From Lolium rigidum (taxonomy: Eukaryota; Streptophyta; Magnoliopsida; Poales; Poaceae), in NCBI RefSeq assembly GCF_022539505.1, contig NC_061513.1, positions 353,815,696-353,879,695 of the forward strand: a DNA stretch of 64,000 nucleotides, read 5' to 3'. The first letter of the stretch is position 1; each line of letters opens with the position of its first letter. Both the position numbers and the translations under genes were made by a program. Below the pieces are notes generated by a model that worked only from the letters and a program-made list of their open reading frames with translations, ran no database searches and was not told the DNA's origin. This document shows, one piece after another, positions 10,513-21,248 of the stretch.

Positions 10513-11418
10513 CATAGTTAATTAATATGTCCTCAAAATGTCAACTAGATATCAGGTTTTCCATTTAATCACCCGCCGGAAGATCTTTTAGCAAACACCC
10601 GTTCGGCCACACAGGCCCGGCGATCTTGACATGAAAGGTGTGAATTAGGACCTGACTCTGCAAAGGTGTTTGCCCTATCGTGTTTTACTTTTTTCCTAGG
10701 TCAAAAGGCTTTTTTCTTGGAGAGAAACATTGGATCTATCCTGCGCCTCCCAGCCCGATGTTTCTTTATCGGTTGCTGGGATAGTTGGAGGGTTTAACGA
10801 TATGTACATGCATATCTTGTTCTCGTTGGTGCGTGTTGGATTGGATCCACGTGGAATAGGCGGTCTGGAATTGACGACACAGGATATAGGATTCTGCGGT
10901 CTCTCTCTTTGAAGGAATAGGATTGTGTACTCTCTCCTGTTCAGGACTTGTTGTGTCTAAAAGCAGTTGAAAAGCGAGCGTTCCTGTCGGGGAAAAGATC
11001 TAGTGCCGGCAACGGGAGCTTCATATTTGACACCGCTTGGATGCTTGAAGGGTTTCAACATGTACTACATGTGGTGCGGCAAAAATTAGGAGATATTTTT
11101 TCTTTACTGTATTAATTCGAAGTTGTTGATGGTACGTCGTCGCTCAACAGTAGTGCTTATCATCAGACAAATCTAGACAGTCGGATTTTACCTGAACCTT
11201 CACTCAACGTCTCATTCACATACATGGTGGGATGTCCTCACCTATTATTTCGCACATGAAGCACTTAATAAGCATCCCCAGATTGGTGCCCCAATCGCCA
11301 TCCGCATATACCGGATCTCCGCCACACAACTATCAGAGATCCACATGCCGTGAACTCCAAGGCGGCATCTTCAAGAAGATCATAACGCAAGAACCGCCCG
11401 ATCTAGAGATCTTGGGAT
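10513..11418. other. unassigned sequence
   Basis: Apart from the first about 30 bases, which continue the MITE-like repeat, I see no gene, repeat family or RNA. ORFs are under 70 codons. Confidence 0.4.
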
Positions 11419-11725
11419 TGTTGAATATAATTTCCTAGCCCTTCTTCATTAGATCGGTATTTTGGTTGAATTGCTAGAGCAGACAACTTAACATGGTATC
11501 AGACCTACAAGATCTTAGGTTCAAATCCTATCCAACACAATAATTGAAATAAACATTTACGGTCTCCCTAAAATAAAAATCCAAGGATACACGTCTAAGG
11601 CCCGTGCGAGATCTAAAAAAAGACCCACCGGCCTAGACGCGAGGGGAGGTGTTGAATATAATTGTCTAGCCCTCCTCCATTAGATCTATCTTTTGTTTGA
11701 ACTGACTAGAGCATGCAACTTCACA
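11419..11725 (+). mobile_element. TRIM/SMART-like miniature LTR retrotransposon (307 bp)
   Basis: Two short direct repeats with TG...CA ends: LTR1 11419-11493 (75 bp) and LTR2 11650-11725 (76 bp), both starting TGTTGAATATAATT. TGGTATCAGA, complementary to initiator tRNA-Met, follows LTR1 immediately (11494-11503), and a purine-rich tract GAGGGGAGG precedes LTR2. There is no coding capacity. Size, LTR length and primer site agree with the small grass LTR element known as SMART. The flanking 5-mers GGGAT and AGGTT do not match, so the TSD has decayed or is absent. Confidence 0.88.
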
Positions 11726-12763
11726 AGGTTTTCACCTGAAGGCACGTAGACAGATCGAGCGCATCCACAACGATGGCTTCATGAACGGGATGACTTCCGC
11801 GAACGTCGCCATCATGGACGCAAAAGGCAAGAGTATTACCGGCGAACAACACTCCTCCCATCGCACTGGGTATCAACCGTCACCGAAGCATCGACCGCAC
11901 CGCTGTCACACCATGCGACTCACCGGAATCACGCCATCCATACGACCGAGGAACTCTGGCTCGCCCGCCTACCAACGTGACTCCCACCATCCAGGGCCGC
12001 CGCCCTGGTATCCTAGCTCTGTGCTCTGATGAATTGAAAGGATAAAATCGGGAGCCACCGCCCCCACGAGTACCAACGATGCCGCCCCGAAGGCATTGAA
12101 CCTGAAGGTAGAGGGCTCCTCCACCAAATTGGAGACATGGAGCCCCCATGGATGCAAGAGATGCTAGATCTAGGGGTAGAAGTCGATGGGCTCTATATTG
12201 CATGAGCCCCCCGGCCCGAGATCTCGAGACATCCAACTATGGTTGCACTACCCAATACCCCACACGGATCCGGCCTCTCCCCACACCAGTGGGCAGCCTC
12301 ACCACCGGCCAAGCTTGCTGCCATGGACGCGTCGATGAAGTCCATGCCTGAGACATCTCGTCCACCCACAGCGAGAAGAGCAGCCAAGCTCGCGTCGCCC
12401 ATTGTTGTAGCCGTGCCCGAGGGACGCCGTCGCCGCTAAGAGCACACCAGGACTGCGAAGCTTCCGCGCCGCTATCAGGCAGCCACGCCGTCGCGCCCAA
12501 CGCCAGCACCACGTGCCGTCAGCCTCACGAGTGGAGGAGAGTCCCCGTCGCCGCCTGGGCTTCGCCCGATGACACCCTCCAGCGGTGTCGAGGGGGAGGG
12601 GAGGCTAATGGGAGGGGCTCAGAGGCGGCTATGGTTTCCCCTGGGTCGCTCGCTGGAGCGACCGCGTTTTTCCACTCATTAACCTACTTCTAATTAACAC
12701 AACCATGCTTCTAACTGAAATAAACTATACAGAAAAGATGTGCGTCGATGATATAGTTACATT
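11726..12763. other. unassigned GC-rich sequence left of CACTA-1
   Basis: ORFs up to 118 codons on both strands overlap and resemble no family I recognise. Repeated words such as CGCCATC and CACCGGC suggest a decayed exon-like or transposon stretch. GTG at 12764-12766 is the left TSD of CACTA-1. Confidence 0.35.
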
Positions 12764-12766
12764 GTG

Positions 12767-12970
12767 CACTACGGGAAAAACAGGCGCTGCCGTGCAGCGT
12801 TTCAATGCCGTGAGCCGCCGCACGGCAAAGAAATCATTGCCGTGCGCAGCAAGCAGCACGCACGGCAACGACAATCCGCACGGCAACATCTGCGAGCAGC
12901 GCACGGCAATGAAGGCAAGCACGGCAAAGACAGAAGTGGCGCACGGCAAAGAATCAAATGACGGCAAAGT
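12767..12970 (+). repeat. left TIR and subterminal repeats of CACTA-1, first part
   Basis: The 13-bp TIR is followed by about nine copies of a motif close to CGCACGGCAAAG, mostly in the same direction. Gypsy B is inserted right after the last copy, and the motif cluster resumes at 20056. Confidence 0.9.
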
Positions 12971-14147
12971 TGTTGACTGCCAAAACCCACCGGCGGGCAG
13001 CGGCCTTGTCAACACTGTAGAGCCGGGGGGAGCCTAGAGCTGCGGCTGGCTGAGACCCCTCCGAGCGACGGCCCGCAATGCTCTTCTGGTCACACGCGGC
13101 GCTGCGAAGTGCAAGGGCGTGCCACCCGACCTATACCTGGTCGGGAAGGTGATGAGGTTGCCTCGCTTAGTTTCCGCAGGGCATACATGTAAACGTTAAA
13201 TACGAGCCTCGATCGGCTCTCGGGTTATCCCGTGAATCGGCTCAAAGAGCCGATCCACCCATGATCCGTACGGGGTGCACGAATACTTGGTGGTCCTGCT
13301 TGATCAAGATGAAGCTAATGAGATCTACGACGATTTAGGGTTTTCACCGCATAACCGGATCATCCTACTCCAGGTTGGGCCTTGCGGCCACGCATGGTGC
13401 TCGTAAGCCGATCCTAAACAAGGCCAAAAAACCAACATGAAGTTGATCCTAGGAACATCCCGTTTAGGACTTGCGAACGCCACCCTACGTGCCACTGGAT
13501 CCTCCCCCCTTTGTAAGGCCAAACTATTGCGGATATTAAACTAATCCTTGTAGAACAAGGAGCAATCGTAACGGATCAGATCTACTAAATAATGATCAAG
13601 CGGGGTGCCGCCCCCACACCTGAGATAGGCATGAGGACGGCTAGATATGCAAGGGTTGCACTACGTAAGCATGCTTAAACGAAGAACAATGCTAACCCTA
13701 ACACATCTAATGATAACTACGTTGCTCGCCATCAAAAACGCTTCAGTACGAGCAACGCATGAACAACGTGGGCTTGTGCTGCCTAGATCGCAAGATGCGA
13801 TCTAGGCAGCATGTCGCTTACCCGATAGAAACCCTCGAGATGAAGGAGTTGGCGATGCGCCGAGATTGGTTTGTTTTTGGGGTTGAACGTGAGTTGTTGT
13901 TTATTCCATAAACCCTAGGCACATATTTATAGTCCAGGGGACTTTCTAATGAGGGCGTGCACTAAACCGTGCCCGACTAAGATTCTATCTCTAAACTAAA
14001 ATAGATCTAATATGTTACAGATACACGGGCAATTAAGCCCAACTTGGTATAAAAGGCCGATCCACATACTTCTTCTATATATATATTTCTTCACACCCAT
14101 CTTCGATCGCGGCCCACCTCTGACTCGGTCAAATCTTGGTGATAACA
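12971..14147 (-). repeat. 3' LTR of Gypsy B (1177 bp)
   Basis: The termini are TG...CA (TGTTGACTGCC ... GGTGATAACA on the + strand). It carries the family palindrome at 13778-13810. A TA dinucleotide run near 14079-14088 is two or three repeats longer than in the 5' LTR. Confidence 0.93.
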
Positions 14148-14428
14148 CATGCCCCCCTGGTTTTGGAATTGGTAATTCCAAAATCACTCTGCTTTCCTTC
14201 GTCGGGTCATGTCGTGGCAGAACCGTCGCAGTATCCCTCATGATGATGCCTTGCCTTCTCAACTTCTCCGCGTGACCTGGCAGTTTTTTTTTTTTCTTTT
14301 AGGCACCACTTCCTCGGAAACTGCTGTGGCATTAAATTTCCACTATATCCTCCTTTGATTTAACCGCTCTGAACAGTTCTCCTTTGTATCTCCTCCGCAT
14401 TAGCACTCCAAAAACCCTCCCAGCCACC

Positions 14429-14940
14429 ATGTCTTCCTCCTCCTCTGCTCCATCGGATCTTGCTAGCCAATCCTCCGCGTCCCGTGAGCCGACGCCGGAG
14501 TACGACGCGGCGGCGGTCCATGCAGCCAACACCCGCCGCGCCATTGCGGCAGGGGAGGAATCAGACCACGACTTCTCCGTCTGGTCCGAGGACGACCAGT
14601 CCTTGACGGGACGGGGAGAGCGACCTCCGCTTCCTCGCCGTTGGGGAAACGGAAGAGGGGAGTGACGACGACAGCTTCTCCTCGCGACTTCACCTCTCCC
14701 GGGGAGGAGGAGGAGCAGGAAGAGGAGGAGGAGGACGACGACGAGGGCTCCTCCGACGAGCCGCCGGCCAAGCGGTTCTGCCCTTGGCCGGGCAATCGAG
14801 CGACTTCGACAGCCGACGAGGACGACGCCGACGAAGAAGATGAAGACAACGAGGGCCCGGTCGGCGGCCATTGGAGCGACGACGAGCCCGCCGGGAGCAG
14901 CGCCGATAGTGGCGATGCCGAGCGACGACGAGGGCAGTGA
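14429..14940 (+). pseudogene. antisense acidic ORF of Gypsy B, one frameshift
   Basis: It runs opposite to the element. The start ATG at 14429 gives MSSSSSAPSDLASQSSASRE; a frameshift near 14640-14665 joins the second part, which is highly acidic (EEEEQEEEEEDDDEGSSDE), has a KRFCPWPG unit and ends at the stop at 14938-14940. It is the counterpart of the 142-residue ORF at 2199-2627 in element A: same place, serine start, a K-R-F/R ... W unit followed by acidic runs. Function unknown. Two copies in one window with the same plan suggest a family gene, not chance. Confidence 0.55.
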
Positions 14941-16059
14941 TGGCCCATAGATAGGACCTCTAGAATAGGGCCAGTAGTAGTAGATGGGGCAGTGGATCCC
15001 CTAGTATTCCCCTTTCGAGAGCAATTAGCTCCTTATGTAAGAAATCTCCTCTTAATCAATGAAGAACTTTTCCCCAATCTTGATTTTGCCGATTCCTTTT
15101 AATTGAGCCGATTCTCTCTTCTACTGACCTTGCCGATTCGTCCCCTTTGCCAATGCGTAATGAGCCGATAACAACGCACCGGTCCTTCAACGAGCAATCT
15201 ACCAGGCCTCGTTGCCCCCGAGTCTCGACCAACGCAAAACAGAGACGAGGATACGCGCATGAACTCGTGTAGACCTGGGCCTCGATCGTGTGTGGGGAAG
15301 CTCCTTATGCAGCGTCGACCGATTTGAACATAAATCGGCTTCTTCGAGCGGAAAGCCTTCAAGGTGAGCTGCCCCCGAGTCTTAGCCGAGGCGAACAGAG
15401 CTGTATGGACCTGGGCTCGATCATGTCTGAGGGAGCTCTTTACGCCAAGCTAGCCGATTTGAACATAAATCGGCTTCTCAAAGCAGAAAGCCTTCAAGGC
15501 GATCTGCCCCCCGAGCTTTTCAGTTCCTGCCGGCCAGAAAAGGTTCCTTTCCTTTGATGGATCTAATGTCATCCATCCTTGACCTGATCCGTCCGCCCAT
15601 GCTGCTTCTGATATTGTTCTTGAAGGAATCTCTCTTGAGTCGATGGCCATGCATCGGCTTTCATGTCCTTAAGTCGATGCCTGCTACATCGGCTGTGCTC
15701 GAAAATTTTCGAATTTTCACTTTTTTTTTTTAATTTTTACGGCCGACCTGTGCATCGGCCCCCATATTCCAATACCCATCAAAAGATGAGATGCTTCTGT
15801 TGCATATCCTCGTATTTTCATATACCTGGGTGCCCCCCCGAGCCGATTCTGTCAAGAAAATTGATGGTGTCGGCTCTGTTGGATAACATGCTGAACCCAA
15901 GCAGAAAGGTAGGTGAGGATAATTTTGGCCGATTACTGGAATCGGCCTCCATGTTGCTTGCTCGTTGAAGGTCTTGTAAGTTACCTTCGTAAATTTTTTG
16001 GGGCCGATTACAAGGATCAGCCTCTCCTAGTTTGCTCATTGGTTTGATTCTTGCTACTT
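14941..16059 (-). other. non-coding internal region of Gypsy B
   Basis: There is no gene. It contains two imperfect direct copies of a block reading ...TTGAACATAAATCGGCTTCT (about 15290-15372 and 15412-15510) and frequent ATCGGC hexamers, as in element A. Confidence 0.6.
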
Positions 16060-18860
16060 GGTCAGGCTGGATGAAACCAACCCAACCTCTGACTTGATGC
16101 GCTTGCTGTCGTCCACCTTGAGTGCTCCGTAGAGTCGTGGAGGGCCAAGCTCACTCGGCAAGACGAGTACCATGTTTGTGCCAGCCCGATGTCTCATCAT
16201 CGGCTTTCCTCCGTTTGGGGCGCCACTCCATTTTCCGTGGACGACCCTCTTCATCCAGGGTTCGCTGAACTTTGCAGCCGCGATCAGGCCGTGCCTTCCT
16301 TAGCGTATGCAGGTACAACCTTTCGGCTTCCTCCAGGCCGCGCAATCGCCGAACCCCGCGCTTTTGGGAACGGCTGAGTCCGTCAGTGGCACCACCTTGG
16401 CCGGTGGTACCCGTCTTCTTCCACTTCTCCCTCGTCTTCTCGAATCCTCAAGATCTGCCCAACGAGGTGACTCAGCGCGTTTGCTTTGTGACGGGAGAGG
16501 CCCTAGGCGCTCGAACACGTACACGTTGGCTGCCTCCTTCTTTTCTCGATTGCATTCTCGGGCAACTGCCGATTGTGGGCAATCGGCTCATTCCCCGAAT
16601 CCCAGCAGTGTCCGAAGAAGGGGCAGTCCCAATGCCCGGCGTTGTCGTCTTGCTCCCTTGATGCTTCCGTGGCATAGCGCTCGTGCTCCTCCTCATCGTG
16701 ATCCCGCCGACGATATCTTCTGGCTTCTCTAGCCAAACGATCTTCTCTATCACCGTAATTGGGTCGCCGGCGTTGATCATACTGACTAACATATTTGTTG
16801 AGGAGGTGATCAGAGAGGGGTCGCTGATATCTTATATTCTTCACCTCTCCCTCTGTGACATAGCGCTTGCCATCATGACGGAGCCGATCGCGTGGAGCGG
16901 CCTCTTCTGTATCCTTGCTGTGAGAGCAGCTGCCCTCATCTCCATCTTTGCCAGAGTGGTTTCCAAGTCCTACCATGTTGATGCTGAACGAGGGACCTGG
17001 CTGGCAGCCTTCAGGGTAGGTGATTTCTACTATGTTAACGGCGGGGAAGGGTTGGGTGTCGACCTTCATGGCGTATCGGTTGAAAATTAGCCGCCCCTTC
17101 TCTATCGCCGCTTGGATGTGCCGACGCCACACCCGGCAGTCGTTGGTGGCATGGGAAAGCGAGTTGTGGAATTTGCGATACGGCTTTCCGTTTAGCTCTT
17201 TCGCCGTGGGGAACTTGAGACCTTCGAGAACCGTCAACTCGTTTCTCCTTGAGCAGGAGGTCGAAGATTTGTTCAGTCTTGGTCACGTCAAAATCAAATC
17301 CCCCGGGCGGCCCCGGTGGCTTTACCCATTTGCAGGCCACATGGGTTCCTCCCCGCGTCCACTCGCCCACCGCTATCTCTTGGCCTCCCGCAGGCACTTC
17401 ATCCTCCTCCGTATCGACCATGACTACCGCACGCTTGAACTTGTCTTGGTACAGGTCGGGGTGGCGCTGTTCATATGCCGATAGTTTCGAACCATGTGCG
17501 CCAGCGAGGGATAATCTGCTTGGGAGGCCATGTCCTTGAGCCGTGTTGCAAGGCCTCGCTACCGCCAACTCGATCGCTTCCTTTCGGCTATACGAACCGA
17601 ATAACATCGGTTCCTAAGATTCCCGAAGCGCCGGATGTATTCCGTCACCGTTTCCCCGCGCTTCCGACGTAGCTGTGCTAGATCGGCAATGCCGACTCGG
17701 AAGCCTCTCGAATGGTATTGCATATGGAACTGTTCTTCCAATTGCTTCCAAGACTCGGATGGAGTTCGCTCGGCAAAGAGGTGTACCACCCAAAAGCCGA
17801 TCCCGTGAGGGACTCGTGAAAAGAGCCTCACGCGTAGCTGATCCGACACCGAAGCCGGTCCTAGCTGAGCCAAATATCGGCCGACGTGCTCGATGGAGCC
17901 GGAGCCATCCGATCCACCGAATTTGGAGAAGTCGGGGAGCCGATATTTTGGTGGCAGCGGGATCATCTCGTAATCGTCGTGGTACGGCTTGGAATAGCCG
18001 ATCGCCCTTCTTTTCGGCATCATGCCGAACCGGTCTCTCGCATGGTACCGATCTGATCCGCCGTGCTGGCCGTAGGAGTTGCACTCTGAAGATTCGCCGG
18101 GGTGGCGTACTTGGCCTGCCACGTTTGCTTTTCCAGCTCTGAGCCAGCTGCAGGAGCCGGGCTCGGGAGTTTCGTCGGTGTGGCGTATTTAGTTAGCCAC
18201 GTCCGCTTCGTCGCCGACGTTCCTCCTCGTCTTCGCCGGAGTCCCCGATGTTGTGGCCTGGTTTGTGAGTGCCCAGCCACCACAATCCGGCACATACATG
18301 CACGCGTATCCATGAGGGATCTCCTTAGGCGCCTCCATTAAGAACCGGTAGTCACCGGGGTCGCCACCACTCCCGTAGACGAGGAATGCCGGTGTAGTCG
18401 GCACTTCAGCCGGTGCTGCCAACGCAAACGGCAGCGGTGGACGGGACCGGAAAGGCAACTCTCCTTGATGAGTCCCGAGAGCTGGTCCCGACGGCGAGTA
18501 CCGGTGGCTCATGATCTCTCGGATCACGCGCGAGCGACACGCTCCGAGCACGTTGACCAAGTTCTCGCAGTGGCGGTGTAGCGAGTGAGCCACCGGGTAG
18601 TTGATCTCCGCCGCCGTGACCCCCGGGTGCGTTCCTCCGACGGGGAAGAGAGGTCTATCCCATCGAGTGCACCTTCCGGTGAGAATCCCTTCCATCCGAT
18701 GCCACCGTAACGGGTTCTCCGAAAAGAGCCGATGAGGTCGGCTTCGAGGGTAGCCTTGATCTCGTTGTATTGCTTCTTGAGGTCGTCGGCGCATCCTCGT
18801 AGGTGATCGGCGTGCCGTCCGCCATCTCGGATGTAGATGGCGATGTGGTTGATGCGGACG
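16060..18860 (-). pseudogene. gag of Gypsy element B
   Basis: Gag is the structural protein of the retroelement particle. N-terminal part at about 18860-18650 (INHIAIYIRDGGRHADHL); a linker with Pro/Ala-rich sequence; the Retrotrans_gag core at about 18000-17600, with YRLPDFSKFGGSDGSGSIEH, SESWKQLEEQFHMQY and RKRGETVTEYIRRFGNLRNR; then the C-terminal half at 17237-16503 with NGKPYRKFHNSLSHATNDC and a knuckle-like DCPFFGHCWDSGN; and the tail to about 16060. Frameshifts occur near 18640, 18190, 17600 and 16510, so no single frame spans it. The domain core is well preserved, in line with the young LTRs. No pol follows. Confidence 0.85.
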
Positions 18861-18886
18861 ATTGTCCCACCGGGCGTGCCGTAATG

Positions 18887-20055
18887 TGTTGACCGCCAAA
18901 ACCCACCGGCGGGCAGCGGCCTTGTCAACACCGTAGAGCCGGGGGAGCCTAGAGCTGCGGCTGGCTGAGACCCTCCGAGCGACGGCCCGCAATGCTCTTC
19001 TGGTCACACGCGGCGTTGCGAAGTGCAGGGCGTGCCACCCGACCTATACCCGGTCGGAAGGTGATGAGGTTGCCTCGCTTAGTTTCCTGCAGGGCATACA
19101 TGTAAACGTTAAATACGAGCCTCGATCGGCTCTCGGGTTATCCCGTGAATCGGCTCAAAGAGCCGATCCACCCATGATCCGTAGGGGGTGCACGAATACT
19201 TGGTGGTCCTGCTTGATCAAGATGAAGCTAATGAGATCTACGACGATTTAGGGTTTTCACCGCATAACCGGATCATCCTACTCCAGGTTGGGCCTTGCGG
19301 CCACGCATGGTGCTCGTAAGCCGATCCTAAACAAGGCCAAAAACCAACATGAAGTTGATCCTAGGAACATCCCGTTTAGGACTTGCGAACGCCACCCTAC
19401 GTGCCACTGGATCCCCCCCCCCATTGTAAGGCCAAACTATTGCAGATATTAAACTAATCCTTGTAGAACAAGGAGCAATCGTAACGGATCAGATCTACTA
19501 AATAATGATCAAGCGGGGTGCCGCCCCCACACCTGAGATAGGCATGAGGACGGCTAGATATGCAAGGGTTGCACTACGTAAGCATGCTTAAACGAAGAAC
19601 AATGCTAACCCTAACACATCTAATGATAACTACGTTGCTCGCCATCAAAAACGCTTCAAGACGAGCAACGCATGAACAACGTGGCTTGTGCTGCCTAGAT
19701 CGCAAGATGCGATCTAGGCAGCATGTCGCTTACCTGATAGAAACCCTCGAGATGAAGGAGTTGGCGATGCGCCGAGATTGGTTTGTTTTTGGGGTTGAAC
19801 GTGAGTTGTTGTTTATTCCATAAACCCTAGGCACATATTTATAGTCCAGGGGACTTTCTAATGAGGGCGTGCACTAAACCGTGCCCGACTAAGATTCTAT
19901 CTCTAAACTAAAATAGATCTAATATGTTACAGATACACGGGCAATTAAGCCCAACTTGGTATAAAAGGCCGATCCACATACTTCTTCTATATATTTCTTC
20001 ACACCCATCTTCGATCGCGGCCCACCTCTGACTCGGTCAAATCTTGGTGATAACA
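18887..20055 (-). repeat. 5' LTR of Gypsy B (1169 bp)
   Basis: Starts TGTTGACCGCC and ends GGTGATAACA on the + strand, with the family palindrome at 19690-19722. Directly followed by the TSD copy AAAGT (20056-20060). Confidence 0.93.
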
Positions 20056-20245
20056 AAAGTACAAGGAAACCTCACGGCAAAGAAAGGAAGACGGCAAAGT
20101 CCCTACGTGCCGCACACGGCAAAGAAACCACGCACAGCAAAGGCCCTGGGCATTGCCGTGGCTCGCACCTTTGCCGTGCGGACAGGTTAGTTGCACGGCA
20201 AAGGCACCTTTGCCGTGCGTTCCCTTCTTTGCCGTGCGCCAATAT
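20056..20245 (+). repeat. left subterminal repeats of CACTA-1, second part
   Basis: About ten further CACGGCAAAG / TTTGCCGTG motifs, now in both orientations, continuing the cluster interrupted by Gypsy B. An AT-rich spacer follows up to the array at 20462. Confidence 0.85.
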
Positions 20246-20461
20246 AATTTTTTTTGTTTTTCTTCCTATTTTATTTCATCTAATACTTATATTTATTTGT
20301 TAATTAGTTTTTCTTTTTGATGACTATTTATTAGACAATGTGCAATACAAAATTACTCTCCATATATGTTCATCCCCCACATATATCACGGTTTCGGAGC
20401 AACCCGCGGTTCGGAAAATCTCCTAAGTGTTATCGCCCAACGGTGAGGAAGGTCACACCGG

Positions 20462-21215
20462 GGAGCTACTTTTGCACCATTAGACCTTGCACCACACTTT
20501 GACACATATCATAGGCCCACATGCAAGATTTGGTGGGGTTCGGTGCTCCGGCGGTCGTTCTCCCCTCCTCCCCCCAAAACAGCGTGAACGTGTGCCCCGG
20601 CGGGTCTACCCCTAGATTTCTCCACGCGAGGGTGCACCAATGTACTTTTTCATTCTTTTAGGTTTGTTTAGGACATATACACATGGAGAACCAAGATTGG
20701 GACCCTTTGGCACATACACCCGCAGCTCGAGCCATTATCACACGATCGACGGTGTGCCTGATCTACTAGTTAGGGTTCGGCGTAGGGTTAGGGCTAGGGT
20801 CTAGGGTTTAAGGGAGCTACTTTTGCACCATTACACCTTGCACCACACTTTGAAACATAGCATAGGCCCACATGAAAGATTTGGTGGGGTTCCGGTGCTC
20901 CGGCGGTCGTTCTCCCCTCCTCCCCCCAAAACAACGAACGTGTACCCCGGCGGGTCTACCCCCAAGATTTCTCCGTGCGAGGGTGCACCAATGTACTTTT
21001 TCATTATTTTAGGTTTGTTTAGGACATATACACATGGAGAACAAATATTGGGACCCTTTGTCACATACACACGCAGCTCGAGCCATTATCACACGATCGA
21101 CGGTGAGCCGGATCTACTGGTTAGGGTTAGGTGTAGGGTTAGGGCTAGGGTTTAGGGGGTAGGGCTAGGGTTTAGTTTAAAGGTAAGTATTTATGGTTAG
21201 GTATAGGTTTAGGGT

Positions 21216-21248
<33 letters not shown>

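Larger units (their letters stand above)
12971..20055 (-). mobile_element. Gypsy element B, complete, non-autonomous (7085 bp)
   Basis: A full-length minus-strand LTR retrotransposon: 5' LTR 18887-20055, primer-site region just inside at about 18866-18886 (...CACGCCCGGTGGGAC on the minus strand), gag, an antisense acidic ORF, a purine-rich tract at 14148-14158 and 3' LTR 12971-14147. The TSD AAAGT is exact at 12966-12970 and 20056-20060. The LTRs are nearly identical by eye, with few substitutions and small length changes, so insertion is recent. The 4.7-kb interior has no protease, reverse transcriptase or integrase; movement would need an autonomous relative. Confidence 0.95.

Noticed and set aside
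11781..12512. Host gene left of CACTA-1
   Set aside because: Both strands are open in short overlapping stretches, with no domain, start context or splice pattern I can support.
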